Shown here: positions 1 to 5,588 of the stretch, in pieces | Layout of the letters: each line of letters begins with the position of its first letter | Numbering within the stretch: position 1 is the stretch's first letter | Source: SVQP01 sp045652835 | GTDB lineage: Bacteria > Bacillota > Clostridia > Oscillospirales > CAG-272 | DNA: 17,479 nucleotides | Assembly (NCBI GenBank): GCA_045652835.1 | Contig: JAZOLE010000061.1 | Coordinates: forward strand, 1-17,479 | Direction: 5' to 3' | The notes under the pieces: model-generated | Databases searched by the model: none | Seen by the model: only the letters and a program-made list of their open reading frames with translations | What the model was told of the DNA's origin: nothing | Translations under genes and position numbers: made by a program

Positions 1-500
1 GATGCTACTACAAACACACGATTGTCGCAAAGTTTGCGAATTTCGCGCAACACCTTCTTCATCTCGCGGCGCGCGAGGACGATGAGAATCATATTCATGC
101 GATCGGTAGAGCCTTGACCGCTAAACACAGTATATCCGCGCTTGTTTTGGCGCAAATAAGCAATGATGAGCTTGGTGTTCTCATCGTTGGCAATGAGCTG
201 CAGGTTCGACGTTCCAAGCGCGATTTTCCCCTCAATGGTAGAGCCGAGGAACAATCCCATAGCATAACCACCGCAATAGAACAGCAAGAGAAGCAAATTA
301 TCGCCAAGCGTTGAAATGATGGTGGAAATGACAAGTCCCCAGATCATACACTCCACAAAGCCAAGACAGGCGGCTTTGAGGCGTTGCCCTCTGACCATCA
401 TACAAGTTTTGAGTGACTGGATGGTGATTTCAATAATTTTTGCCACACATACGATCAAGCACACGAGAATGGGATTTAGGGATGCTAAAAATTCGGACAT
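1..500 (-). CDS. UPF0316 / DUF2179 membrane protein (3' end cut by window)
   Basis: The minus frame opens with ATG at 500 and stays open to the window edge (166 codons seen). Residues about 8-26, 44-62 and 66-87 are hydrophobic, consistent with the N-terminal membrane domain (DUF5698) of the UPF0316 family. From about residue 105 the chain becomes soluble and reads like DUF2179 (NKRGYTVFSGQG near 119-130, then the MILIVLARRE strand near 137-146). The function of this family is not established; DUF2179 is generally viewed as a small regulatory domain. The start is supported by AAAGGAG at 508-514, 7 bases upstream. A promoter lies at 536-564, and the gene is divergent from the tRNA operon. The missing C-terminus is an edge effect, not a mutation. 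Confidence 0.85.
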   Translation of the reverse strand, partial: MSEFLASLNPILVCLIVCVAKIIEITIQSLKTCMMVRGQRLKAACLGFVECMIWGLVISTIISTLGDNLLLLLFYCGGYAMGLFLGSTIEGKIALGTSNLQLIANDENTKLIIAYLRQNKRGYTVFSGQGSTDRMNMILIVLARREMKKVLREIRKLCDNRVFVVA

Positions 501-535
501 TTATTTTCTCCTTTACATCAGGATTTTCTACATTC

Positions 536-564
536 ATTTTAGCATAAATTCGCGTCAAAGTCAA
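536..564 (-). promoter_or_regulatory. Promoter of the UPF0316 gene
   Basis: Read on the minus strand: TTGACT (564-559), 17-base spacer, TAAAAT (541-536). It lies about 35 bases upstream of the start codon at 500 and faces away from the tRNA promoter at 621. Confidence 0.7.
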
Positions 565-620
565 GGCAAAAGTGTTGTATAGGGGTTTTGTAAAAATCAA
601 AAATATTTTCAAAAAAAGTA

Positions 621-649
621 TTGACAAAGACGAGTGTGTGTGATATAAT
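621..649 (+). promoter_or_regulatory. Consensus promoter of the Gly-Arg-His tRNA operon
   Basis: TTGACA (621-626), 17-base spacer, TATAAT (644-649): a perfect sigma-70/sigma-A match 28 bases before the first tRNA. An A-rich stretch (595-617) directly upstream could act as an UP element. The 16 bases 611-626 recur exactly at the second tRNA promoter (17108-17123). Confidence 0.93.
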
Positions 650-677
650 ATTCAAGTACGTGTAAGACCACATCTTT

Positions 678-751
678 GCGAGTGTAGTTCAATGGTAGAA
701 TTCCAGCCTACCAAGCTGGCCGCGTGGGTTCGATTCCCATCACTCGCTCCA
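678..751 (+). tRNA. tRNA-Gly with anticodon ACC
   Basis: A complete cloverleaf with encoded CCA. Acceptor GCGAGTG (678-684) pairs with CACTCGC (741-747); discriminator T748; CCA 749-751. Anticodon stem CCAGC (703-707)/GCTGG (715-719) closes the seven-base loop CTACCAA (708-714), so the anticodon at 710-712 is ACC, reading GGU. The T arm (724-740) closes with loop TTCGATT. The body resembles ordinary bacterial tRNA-Gly(UCC), whose loop is CTTCCAA: a single T-to-A change at position 34 would produce this gene. Discriminator U and the C35-C36 anticodon bases are kept, so glycine identity is expected. An A34 glycine tRNA is very unusual in bacteria. Confidence 0.9.
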
Positions 752-773
752 TTTTCCGGAAATTCCGGACAAT

Positions 774-850
774 GTGCCTTTAGCTCAGTCGGATAGAGCA
801 ACTGCCTTCTAAGCAGTAGGTCGGGGGTTCGAATCCCTCAAGGCACGCCA
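774..850 (+). tRNA. tRNA-Arg (TCT)
   Basis: Acceptor GTGCCTT (774-780) pairs with AAGGCAC (840-846); discriminator G847, CCA 848-850. Stem ACTGC/GCAGT encloses loop CTTCTAA, giving anticodon TCT at 808-810 (codons AGA/AGG). Second gene of the three-tRNA operon. Confidence 0.95.
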
Positions 851-861
851 TATTTCAATAT

Positions 862-939
862 GGTGGGTATAGCTCAGTTGGCTAGAGCGCCAGGTTGTGG
901 CCCTGGAGGTCATGGGTTCAAGCCCCACTACTCACCCCA
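862..939 (+). tRNA. tRNA-His (GTG)
   Basis: Loop TTGTGGC between CCAGG and CCTGG gives anticodon GTG (897-899). G862 sits at position -1 opposite C936, the hallmark of histidine tRNA, followed by acceptor 863-869 paired with 929-935; CCA is encoded at 937-939. The outer T-stem pair (A912/C928) is mismatched; the rest is regular. Third gene of the operon. Confidence 0.94.
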
Positions 940-940
940 A

Positions 941-970
941 AAAAAGCACTTGCGAAAGCAAGTGCTTTTT
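941..970 (+). terminator. Terminator of the first tRNA operon
   Basis: Stem GCACTTGC (946-953)/GCAAGTGC (958-965), loop GAAA, flanked by AAAAA (941-945) and TTTTT (966-970). It starts two bases after tRNA-His and could terminate in either direction. Confidence 0.93.
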
Positions 971-973
971 CCA

Positions 974-1168
974 ATGAAGCTCACCTTGCGGTGCATGAAA
1001 AATGAAGCAGAGCTTCGCTCTATGAAGCGTGGCTTCGCCACACGGAAAAGTTAGTGTGCGCTTCGCTTCATGTTTGCGAAGCAAACGCATCATGCGAGCG
1101 TAGCGAGTGCTTCATGTCGCCGTTAGGCGATGCTTCATTCAATATTTCGAGTTGCAATATTTCACTTG
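974..1168 (+). repeat. Array of small hairpins with ATGAAGC / GCTTCAT spacers
   Basis: ATGAAGC occurs at 974, 1002 and 1022; its inverse GCTTCAT occurs at 1065, 1109 and 1132. Between them are short hairpins of unrelated sequence: AGAGC-TTC-GCTCT (1009-1021), GTGGC-TTC-GCCAC (1029-1041), CACAC/GTGTG (1039-1043/1054-1058), GTTTGC-GAA-GCAAAC (1072-1086), TCGCC-GTTA-GGCGA (1117-1130) and an AATATT pair (1141-1161). The spacer motif changes orientation near the middle. No coding capacity was found. The block ends at the promoter of the zinc-ribbon gene and probably belongs to the same cassette. Confidence 0.8.
1150..1164 (+). repeat. Direct repeat, left copy, bracketing the zinc-ribbon gene
   Basis: AGTTGCAATATTTCA here and AGTTGCAATACTTCA at 1423-1437 match at 14 of 15 bases. 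The pair encloses the promoter and coding region of the 64-residue gene. Confidence 0.7.
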
Positions 1169-1193
1169 AAAAATGTTAGTTTTGTGATATAAT
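1166..1193 (+). promoter_or_regulatory. Promoter of the zinc-ribbon gene
   Basis: TTGAAA (1166-1171), 16-base spacer, TATAAT (1188-1193), 35 bases before the chosen start codon and directly after the hairpin array. Confidence 0.7.
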
Positions 1194-1228
1194 ATAGATA
1201 TAATATGTTCAAGGGAGATGATTTTGCT

Positions 1229-1423
1229 ATGATATGCCCGTATTGTCAAAAAGAAATGGAAGAAGGTTTTATTCCTTTTAATAGCCCTTTTGTTTTAAGA
1301 TGGGTCTCGTTGGTTGATAAGAAAAAAATTAGAATTTCTGACAAGTTCAAATGGTCTGAAGTGGCAAAAATCAAAAATGTACATTTTTGCAAGGATTGCA
1401 GTGTATTCCTTAAGAAAAATTAA
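1229..1423 (+). CDS. Small zinc-ribbon protein (PF20097-like)
   Basis: This 64-residue protein has two CxxC knuckles, C3-P-Y-C6 and C54-K-D-C57, which would bind one zinc ion. It resembles the PF20097/DUF6487-type proteins of Clostridia, usually starting with CPxC followed by a mostly beta middle and a second CxxC. No biochemical function is known. Start: ATG at 1229 was chosen because AAGGGAG (1211-1217) precedes it and the CPYC motif then starts at residue 3, as in the family; an in-frame ATG at 1205 has no ribosome site. Base composition is more A/T-rich than the neighbouring genes and the gene sits between repeats, which suggests acquired DNA. It has its own promoter and terminator. Confidence 0.75.
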   Translation: MICPYCQKEMEEGFIPFNSPFVLRWVSLVDKKKIRISDKFKWSEVAKIKNVHFCKDCSVFLKKN

Positions 1424-1437
1424 GTTGCAATACTTCA
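1423..1437 (+). repeat. Direct repeat, right copy
   Basis: Starts at the last base of the stop codon of the zinc-ribbon gene; 14 of 15 bases match the copy at 1150-1164. Confidence 0.7.
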
Positions 1438-1451
1438 TGTTCTACTAACTC

Positions 1452-1490
1452 AAAAGAAATCCGATGCGAAAGCATCGGATTTTTTCTTTT
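1452..1490 (+). terminator. Terminator after the zinc-ribbon gene
   Basis: Stem ATCCGATGC (1459-1467)/GCATCGGAT (1472-1480), GAAA loop, followed by TTTTTCTTTT. An upstream A-rich arm (1452-1458) extends the stem. Confidence 0.92.
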
Positions 1491-1532
1491 TGTAAAAAAC
1501 TCTGAAAAATGCCCCCGAATTTGTGAAAAGTC

Positions 1533-1561
1533 TTGATATTGGGCGCAAAAGATGCTATAAT
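1533..1561 (+). promoter_or_regulatory. Promoter of yqeG and downstream genes
   Basis: TTGATA (1533-1538), 17-base spacer, TATAAT (1556-1561), about 30 bases upstream of the yqeG start. Confidence 0.88.
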
Positions 1562-1591
1562 TAGGAGAGTAAAAAGAGCAAGGAGGGCACG

Positions 1592-2125
1592 ATGGGATAT
1601 CTGACACCCGATCTGATGCTTGAAAATTATCGCGCGTTGACGCCTGCGTATCTCTGTGGGCGCGGCATTCGCGTGCTGATTATGGATATTGACAATACGC
1701 TTGCCCCCTACGAGCAAGCCGAGCCGGATGCCGCCTTGAAGGCATGGCTTGGAGAGATGCAGGCTGCCGGGATTGGACTTGCGTTTGTTTCCAACAATGA
1801 TTGGGAACGCGTGGAGCTGTTCAATCGCGAGATTGGTATTCCCGCGTTTGCCAAGAGCGGCAAGCCGTTTGGCAAGAGACTCAAGCAGGTGATGAGGCAA
1901 TACGGTGCGGACGCATCTTGCACGGCAATGCTTGGCGACCAGCTGCTGACCGACGTGTTTGCGGGCAAGCACATAGGCACGACCGCGCTGCTTGTGCCGC
2001 CCATCAAGGACAAAACCACGGCATTTTGGCGCATCAAGCGTGCGCTGGAGACGCCGATCATCAAAAAATACGTAAAAAAGCACCCCGAACAAGCCGATTG
2101 TGCGGCGTTCTGGTTAAGGAGATAA
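1592..2125 (+). CDS. yqeG: YqeG family HAD-superfamily phosphatase (IIIA type)
   Basis: A 177-residue HAD hydrolase close to the usual YqeG length. Motif I is DIDNTL (D32 nucleophile, D34 acid/base), motif II is S67 in VSNND, the motif III lysine is K91 in SGKP, and motif IV is GDQLLTD (D116, D121), which holds Mg2+. A cytosolic phosphatase is expected; the substrate of bacterial YqeG is not established, and a eukaryotic relative dephosphorylates phosphatidylglycerophosphate. Start: AAGGAGG (1580-1586) lies 5 bases before ATG. In Bacillus, yqeG precedes yqeH and aroE, but here the next gene is an endonuclease IV-like protein one base after the stop. That gene's ribosome site (AAGGAG, 2116-2121) lies inside the yqeG end, so the two are probably translationally coupled. 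Confidence 0.93.
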   Translation: MGYLTPDLMLENYRALTPAYLCGRGIRVLIMDIDNTLAPYEQAEPDAALKAWLGEMQAAGIGLAFVSNNDWERVELFNREIGIPAFAKSGKPFGKRLKQVMRQYGADASCTAMLGDQLLTDVFAGKHIGTTALLVPPIKDKTTAFWRIKRALETPIIKKYVKKHPEQADCAAFWLRR

Positions 2126-2126
2126 T

Positions 2127-2978
2127 ATGAGCTTTGCAACCTTTGGCCCGGGCGGAAACTGTGATTGGTTTTACGCCGAGGGCAATAAAGCAACTGTGCA
2201 AGCCCCGGGTTGGCTTGCTTCCAAGGGCATTGATTCCTACGAATACGAGGCGGGTCGCGGCGTCAACGCCAGCGAGGCATCCCTGCGTGCCGTAGGAGAG
2301 AAGGCAAAGCAGTACGGCATTAAAATGTCGCTGCATGCGCCCTATTTCATCTCGCTTTCGGGCACCGAGGAGGCTACGCGCCTCAAAAGCATTGACTATA
2401 TCACCAAGTCGCTCTGGGCAGCCGAGCTGCTGGGTGCCGAGACTATCGTCATTCACAGCGGCAGTGCAGGCAAGATCAGCCGTGAGCACGCCATGTCGCT
2501 TTCCAAGGACACCTTGGCAAAGGTTGCCGAGGCGGTGGGGGATACCAAGATCAAGCTGGGGATTGAGACCATGGGCAAGATCAATCAGCTGGGCACGCTG
2601 GAAGAGGTCATCGAGCAATGCAAGGTTGACCCCAAATTCGTGCCTGTGGTGGATTTCGGTCACCTCAACGCACGCGTGTGCGGCAATGCGTTTCCCGATG
2701 TGGACGCGTACAGATACGTCTTTGATCGCATCGGCACCGAGCTTGGTGACGAGGTGGCAAAGTATTTGCATTGCCATTTTTCCAAGATCGAGTTTACTTC
2801 GGCAGGTGAGAAACGCCACGTGACCTTTGAGGACACGGTCTACGGTCCGCGCTTTGAGCCGCTGATCGAAGCCATTGTGCGCGAGGGGCTGTGCCCCAAC
2901 ATCATTTGCGAATCGGACGGCACTATGACCGCCGACGCGCTTGCCATGAAAACGTATTACAATGAATTGAGAGCATAG
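2127..2978 (+). CDS. Endonuclease IV-like TIM-barrel protein (AP endonuclease 2 family)
   Basis: A 283-residue TIM barrel carrying the metal-ligand pattern of the endonuclease IV (Nfo) family: H70 in HAPYF, H110 in IHSG, E147 in IETMG, D176 and H179 in VVDFGH, H215/H217 in HCHF, H231, and E262 in CESDG. The length matches endonuclease IV. In that family three metals cut DNA 5' of abasic sites. Several motifs differ from textbook Nfo: IHSG for the HPG turn, HCHFSK for HxNDSK, ESDG for ETP. A relative acting on another substrate, for example a xylose isomerase-like sugar isomerase, therefore remains possible. Start: it follows yqeG by one base, with the SD inside yqeG. The structured spacer downstream probably ends or attenuates this transcript. 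Confidence 0.85.
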   Translation: MSFATFGPGGNCDWFYAEGNKATVQAPGWLASKGIDSYEYEAGRGVNASEASLRAVGEKAKQYGIKMSLHAPYFISLSGTEEATRLKSIDYITKSLWAAELLGAETIVIHSGSAGKISREHAMSLSKDTLAKVAEAVGDTKIKLGIETMGKINQLGTLEEVIEQCKVDPKFVPVVDFGHLNARVCGNAFPDVDAYRYVFDRIGTELGDEVAKYLHCHFSKIEFTSAGEKRHVTFEDTVYGPRFEPLIEAIVREGLCPNIICESDGTMTADALAMKTYYNELRA

Positions 2979-3061
2979 CGTGAAAGATCACGTTGCATTT
3001 TCTTCAACTTTACCATTCACGCTTAAACCACACCGTGGAGCCAGACTCCACGGTGAGGTTT
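2977..3061 (+). terminator. Structured spacer: long hairpin with weak T-tract (terminator or attenuator)
   Basis: Main hairpin: AAACC (3025-3029) and CACCGTGGAG (3031-3040) pair with CTCCACGGTG (3046-3055) and GGTTT (3057-3061), loop CCAGA, with one A/A mismatch: 15 base pairs. There is no long T run after it, so termination may be partial. An alternative stem AGCGTGAA (2977-2984)/TTCACGCT (3016-3023) overlaps the end of the upstream gene. No clear promoter is visible before the next gene, so read-through may supply it. Confidence 0.55.
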
Positions 3062-3073
3062 CCAAACTATTTA

Positions 3074-3095
3074 GCCGCTATGAGCGGCAGGGGGG
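3074..3095 (+). promoter_or_regulatory. 5' leader hairpin abutting the ribosome site of the M24 peptidase
   Basis: GCCGCT (3074-3079)/AGCGGC (3083-3088) with loop ATG ends exactly where the ribosome site AGGGGGG (3089-3095) begins; the start codon is at 3102. It could stabilise the mRNA end or affect initiation. No ligand or protein is indicated. Confidence 0.5.
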
Positions 3096-3101
3096 ATATT
3101 T

Positions 3102-4190
3102 ATGAGAGCAAACAGAATTACCAAGCTGCAATCTGAAATGGCTGCAAAGGGCTTTGATGCGCTGATCGTGACCAGCGAGATCAACCAGAGATACCTGACG
3201 GGCTTTGCCTATACCGACGGTTACGTGCTGATTACGACAAAGGCATGCTACCTGCTGACCGACTTCCGCTATATTGAGGCTGCAAAGGCAACCGTGGATG
3301 CAAGCATTTTTGAGATCATCATGCCCAAGGGCGGCATGCTGGATGAGCTGGCAAGCAAAATGGCTGCAAATGACGCAAAGATCGCTGCAGTTGAGGAAGC
3401 AACGCTTTCCTTGTCCGCTTATGAGAGATTTAAGGTCAAGTTTGCAGGCGTGGATATTGTGCCCGGCGGCTCTGCGCTGATCGACACGCTGCGTCTTTAC
3501 AAGGACCAAGAGGAATTTGCAAGCATGGCACGTGCGCAGGCGATCACCGATGCGGCGTTTGAGCATATTCTGACTGTACTGCATCCCGAGATGACCGAGA
3601 TTGAGGTTGCGCTTGAGCTGGAATTCTTTATGCGCAAGATGGGCTCGGAGGGCATTGCGTTTGATACCATTGCGGTATCGGGCACTATGTCTGCGCGTCC
3701 GCATGGCGAGCCTCGTCCCGTCAAGCTGGAAAAGGGCTTTTTGACCATGGACTACGGCGCACGCGTGGACGGCTATTGCTCGGACATGACGCGTACTGTA
3801 GTGCTTGGCAAGGCTGATGCCGAGATCAAGAAGGTATATAATACTGTTTTGGAGGCGCAGACCACCGCAATCGATGCGCTTCGTGCAGGACTTTCCTGCA
3901 GACAGGCAGACAAGATCGCGCGCGACATCATTGACGGCGCAGGCTATCAGGGCTGCTTTGGTCATAGCCTTGGTCATGGCGTGGGTCTGTATATTCACGA
4001 AAATCCCAGACTTTCGTTCGGTGCAGGCGAGAATGACGTGCTGTGCCCCGGTCACGTGGTGACTGCCGAGCCGGGTATTTATATTGAGGGCAAGTACGGC
4101 TGCCGTATTGAAGATATGATCGGTATTCAGGCTGACGGTACTGCACTTGATTTTACGCATAGCCGTAAGGATCTGATCGAGCTGTTCTGA
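3102..4190 (+). CDS. M24 family Xaa-Pro aminopeptidase
   Basis: A 362-residue cytosolic peptidase of the usual length for short Xaa-Pro aminopeptidase/prolidase proteins. The N-terminal creatinase-like domain (about 1-125) carries NQRYLTGF near 28-35. The C-terminal pita-bread domain holds all five metal ligands: D217 (MDYGA), D228 (SDMTRT), H288 (FGHSLGHG), E323 (TAEPG) and E337 (CRIEDM). Substrate-binding histidines H201, H292 and H299 are also present. It should remove an N-terminal residue ahead of proline using two Mn2+ or Co2+ ions. Start: AGGGGGG (3089-3095) lies 6 bases before ATG. The Gfo/Idh gene follows after 13 bases with its own AAGGAG, so the two are co-transcribed. Whether it acts on peptides (aminopeptidase) or dipeptides (prolidase) cannot be decided here. 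Confidence 0.95.
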   Translation: MRANRITKLQSEMAAKGFDALIVTSEINQRYLTGFAYTDGYVLITTKACYLLTDFRYIEAAKATVDASIFEIIMPKGGMLDELASKMAANDAKIAAVEEATLSLSAYERFKVKFAGVDIVPGGSALIDTLRLYKDQEEFASMARAQAITDAAFEHILTVLHPEMTEIEVALELEFFMRKMGSEGIAFDTIAVSGTMSARPHGEPRPVKLEKGFLTMDYGARVDGYCSDMTRTVVLGKADAEIKKVYNTVLEAQTTAIDALRAGLSCRQADKIARDIIDGAGYQGCFGHSLGHGVGLYIHENPRLSFGAGENDVLCPGHVVTAEPGIYIEGKYGCRIEDMIGIQADGTALDFTHSRKDLIELF

Positions 4191-4203
4191 TAAGGAGTCA
4201 ATT

Positions 4204-5337
4204 ATGAAGAAGATCAAGGTAGGTATTGCCGGTTCGAGAGGACTTTCCACCGTGATGGGCTTGCGTGCGCTGCCCGATGTGGAAATTACCGCGCTTTGCA
4301 ACTTGGATCAGGCAACGCTGGATGCACAGGCAGCCGAGCTTGGCGTTGCGCATAAGTACCGTATTTTTGAGGATATGCTGGCATCGGACATTGATGCCGT
4401 CATCATTGCCACACCCATGCAATGCCACGTGCCGCAGGCGATTGCCGCCTTGGAGGCAGGCAAGCACGTCATGAGTGAGGTGACCGCAGGCGTGAGTATG
4501 GATGAGCTTTGGTGGCTTTGCGAAACGGTAGAAAAATCCGGCTGCATTTACATGATGGCAGAGAACTATATCTATACGCCGCAGGTGCAAATGGTTAAGG
4601 AAATGGTAAAGGCAGGTTTGTTTGGCGACACGTATTATGCAGAGGGTATGTACCTGCATAATATCGACGGGCTTTTCAAGTATCCCGACGGCAGAAGCAC
4701 GTGGCGTTCGTTCTGGCAGTGCGGCAAGAGAGGCAATTTCTACCCCACGCACAGCGTAGGCCCTGTTATGAACTGGTTCCCGGGCGATCGTATTACCGAG
4801 ATCACAACCTATTCTCCCGGTGTGTATAACGAGCTGGGGTTAAGACAGGACAGCGGCACCACAACCATGTGCCGCACCGCGAACGGCAAGCTGCTCAACA
4901 TCCGCGTGGATTGCACTTCACCGCGTCCGCATAACATGACCTATTATCAGCTGCAGGGCACCAAGGGCATTTTCCAGGCGGCTTCGATGGGCTTTGGCGA
5001 TCAGGATAAGGTCTCCTTCCTTGGCGAGAACAATCCGCTTGGCAACATGCATTGGGAGGCGCTGAGCAACTATCGCGATTATTTGCCCGAGAGATACAAG
5101 ATGGCAACTGCAGAGCAGAACGCGGCAGGCCACGGCGGTGGAGATTTCTTTATTGTGGAGGACTTTATCAACGCGATCAGAACAGGCAAACAGCCTGAGA
5201 TCGACGTGTACAAGGCGTGCGAATGGACGGCAGTGGGACTTTTGTCCGAACTGTCTGTAACCAACGGCAGCCGTACCATGCAAATGCCGTATTTCCGTAA
5301 GAATATGCCGCTTGACGAGAAGAGGATCACACTGTAA
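4204..5337 (+). CDS. Gfo/Idh/MocA oxidoreductase related to GH109 glycosidases
   Basis: A 377-residue NAD(P)-dependent protein. The Rossmann fold begins with GIAGSRG (7-13), and IIATPMQCH (67-75) and GKHVMSEV (86-93) follow the family pattern. The C-terminal half carries elements I associate with the GH109 branch, whose members cleave alpha-N-acetylgalactosamine using bound NAD: NFYPTHSVGP (178-187, with H183 where the catalytic histidine is expected), TSPRPHN (238-244), GTKG, GHGGGDF (309-315) and DVYKACEW (334-341). It has no signal peptide, unlike many GH109 enzymes, and EVTAG replaces the usual EKP motif. A cytosolic sugar glycosidase or dehydrogenase is likely; the substrate is unknown. 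It follows the M24 peptidase after 13 bases and ends at a strong terminator. Confidence 0.88.
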   Translation: MKKIKVGIAGSRGLSTVMGLRALPDVEITALCNLDQATLDAQAAELGVAHKYRIFEDMLASDIDAVIIATPMQCHVPQAIAALEAGKHVMSEVTAGVSMDELWWLCETVEKSGCIYMMAENYIYTPQVQMVKEMVKAGLFGDTYYAEGMYLHNIDGLFKYPDGRSTWRSFWQCGKRGNFYPTHSVGPVMNWFPGDRITEITTYSPGVYNELGLRQDSGTTTMCRTANGKLLNIRVDCTSPRPHNMTYYQLQGTKGIFQAASMGFGDQDKVSFLGENNPLGNMHWEALSNYRDYLPERYKMATAEQNAAGHGGGDFFIVEDFINAIRTGKQPEIDVYKACEWTAVGLLSELSVTNGSRTMQMPYFRKNMPLDEKRITL

Positions 5338-5350
5338 TTAAAAGCAAACG

Positions 5351-5381
5351 ACACCCCGCAGCATGTGCTGCGGGGTGTTTT
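5351..5381 (+). terminator. Terminator after the Gfo/Idh gene
   Basis: GC-rich stem ACACCCCGCAGC (5351-5362)/GCTGCGGGGTGT (5367-5378) with a short loop, followed by TTT. It lies 13 bases after the stop codon. Confidence 0.9.
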
Positions 5382-5425
5382 GATAGCCATCACCATACGG
5401 ACGACCTCTCTTGAAAAGTTTTCGC

Positions 5426-5548
5426 CCGCCTTTTTCAAAAGGCGGCGGGCTCCAAGGGCAGCGCCCTTGGTCGCGCCCGCAGGCGCGAAATATTCTCGGC
5501 GTATCTTTTGGTTCTTTTCTCTGCGCCAGCGGTGTCAAAGAAAAGAAC
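5426..5548 (+). repeat. Four-hairpin repeat element, copy A
   Basis: Four hairpins in order: H1 CCGCCTTTT/AAAAGGCGG (5426-5445); H2 CCAAGGGC-AGC-GCCCTTGG (5452-5470); H3 TCGCGCC-CGCA-GGCGCGA (5471-5488); H4 GTTCTTTTCT (5511-5520)/AGAAAAGAAC (5539-5548). The same order, spacing and loops occur on the other strand in copy B. Together with copy B it fills most of the gene-free stretch 5382-5800. Confidence 0.85.
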
Positions 5549-5588
5549 GGAGAGAATTATCTCAATGTCACCCGTCCTAATTCATTCC

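Noticed and set aside
912..928. Mismatch A912/C928 in the T stem of tRNA-His as a sign of a pseudogene
   Set aside because: Only the outermost pair is affected; the acceptor with G-1, anticodon arm and CCA are intact, so the tRNA is probably functional.
860..1054. Open frame running through tRNA-His and the terminator
   Set aside because: It overlaps a structural RNA and an intrinsic terminator; it cannot be a normal coding gene.
974..1168. CRISPR array
   Set aside because: The repeated motif is only 7 bases, changes orientation, and spacers are hairpins of uneven length; no cas gene is nearby.
3061..3101. Riboswitch before the M24 peptidase
   Set aside because: The leader is too short and matches no riboswitch core I know; only simple hairpins are present.
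3078..4301. Minus-strand frame of 407 codons opposite the M24 peptidase
   Set aside because: The peptidase has all metal ligands on the plus strand; the minus frame also crosses the next gene's start and has no motifs.
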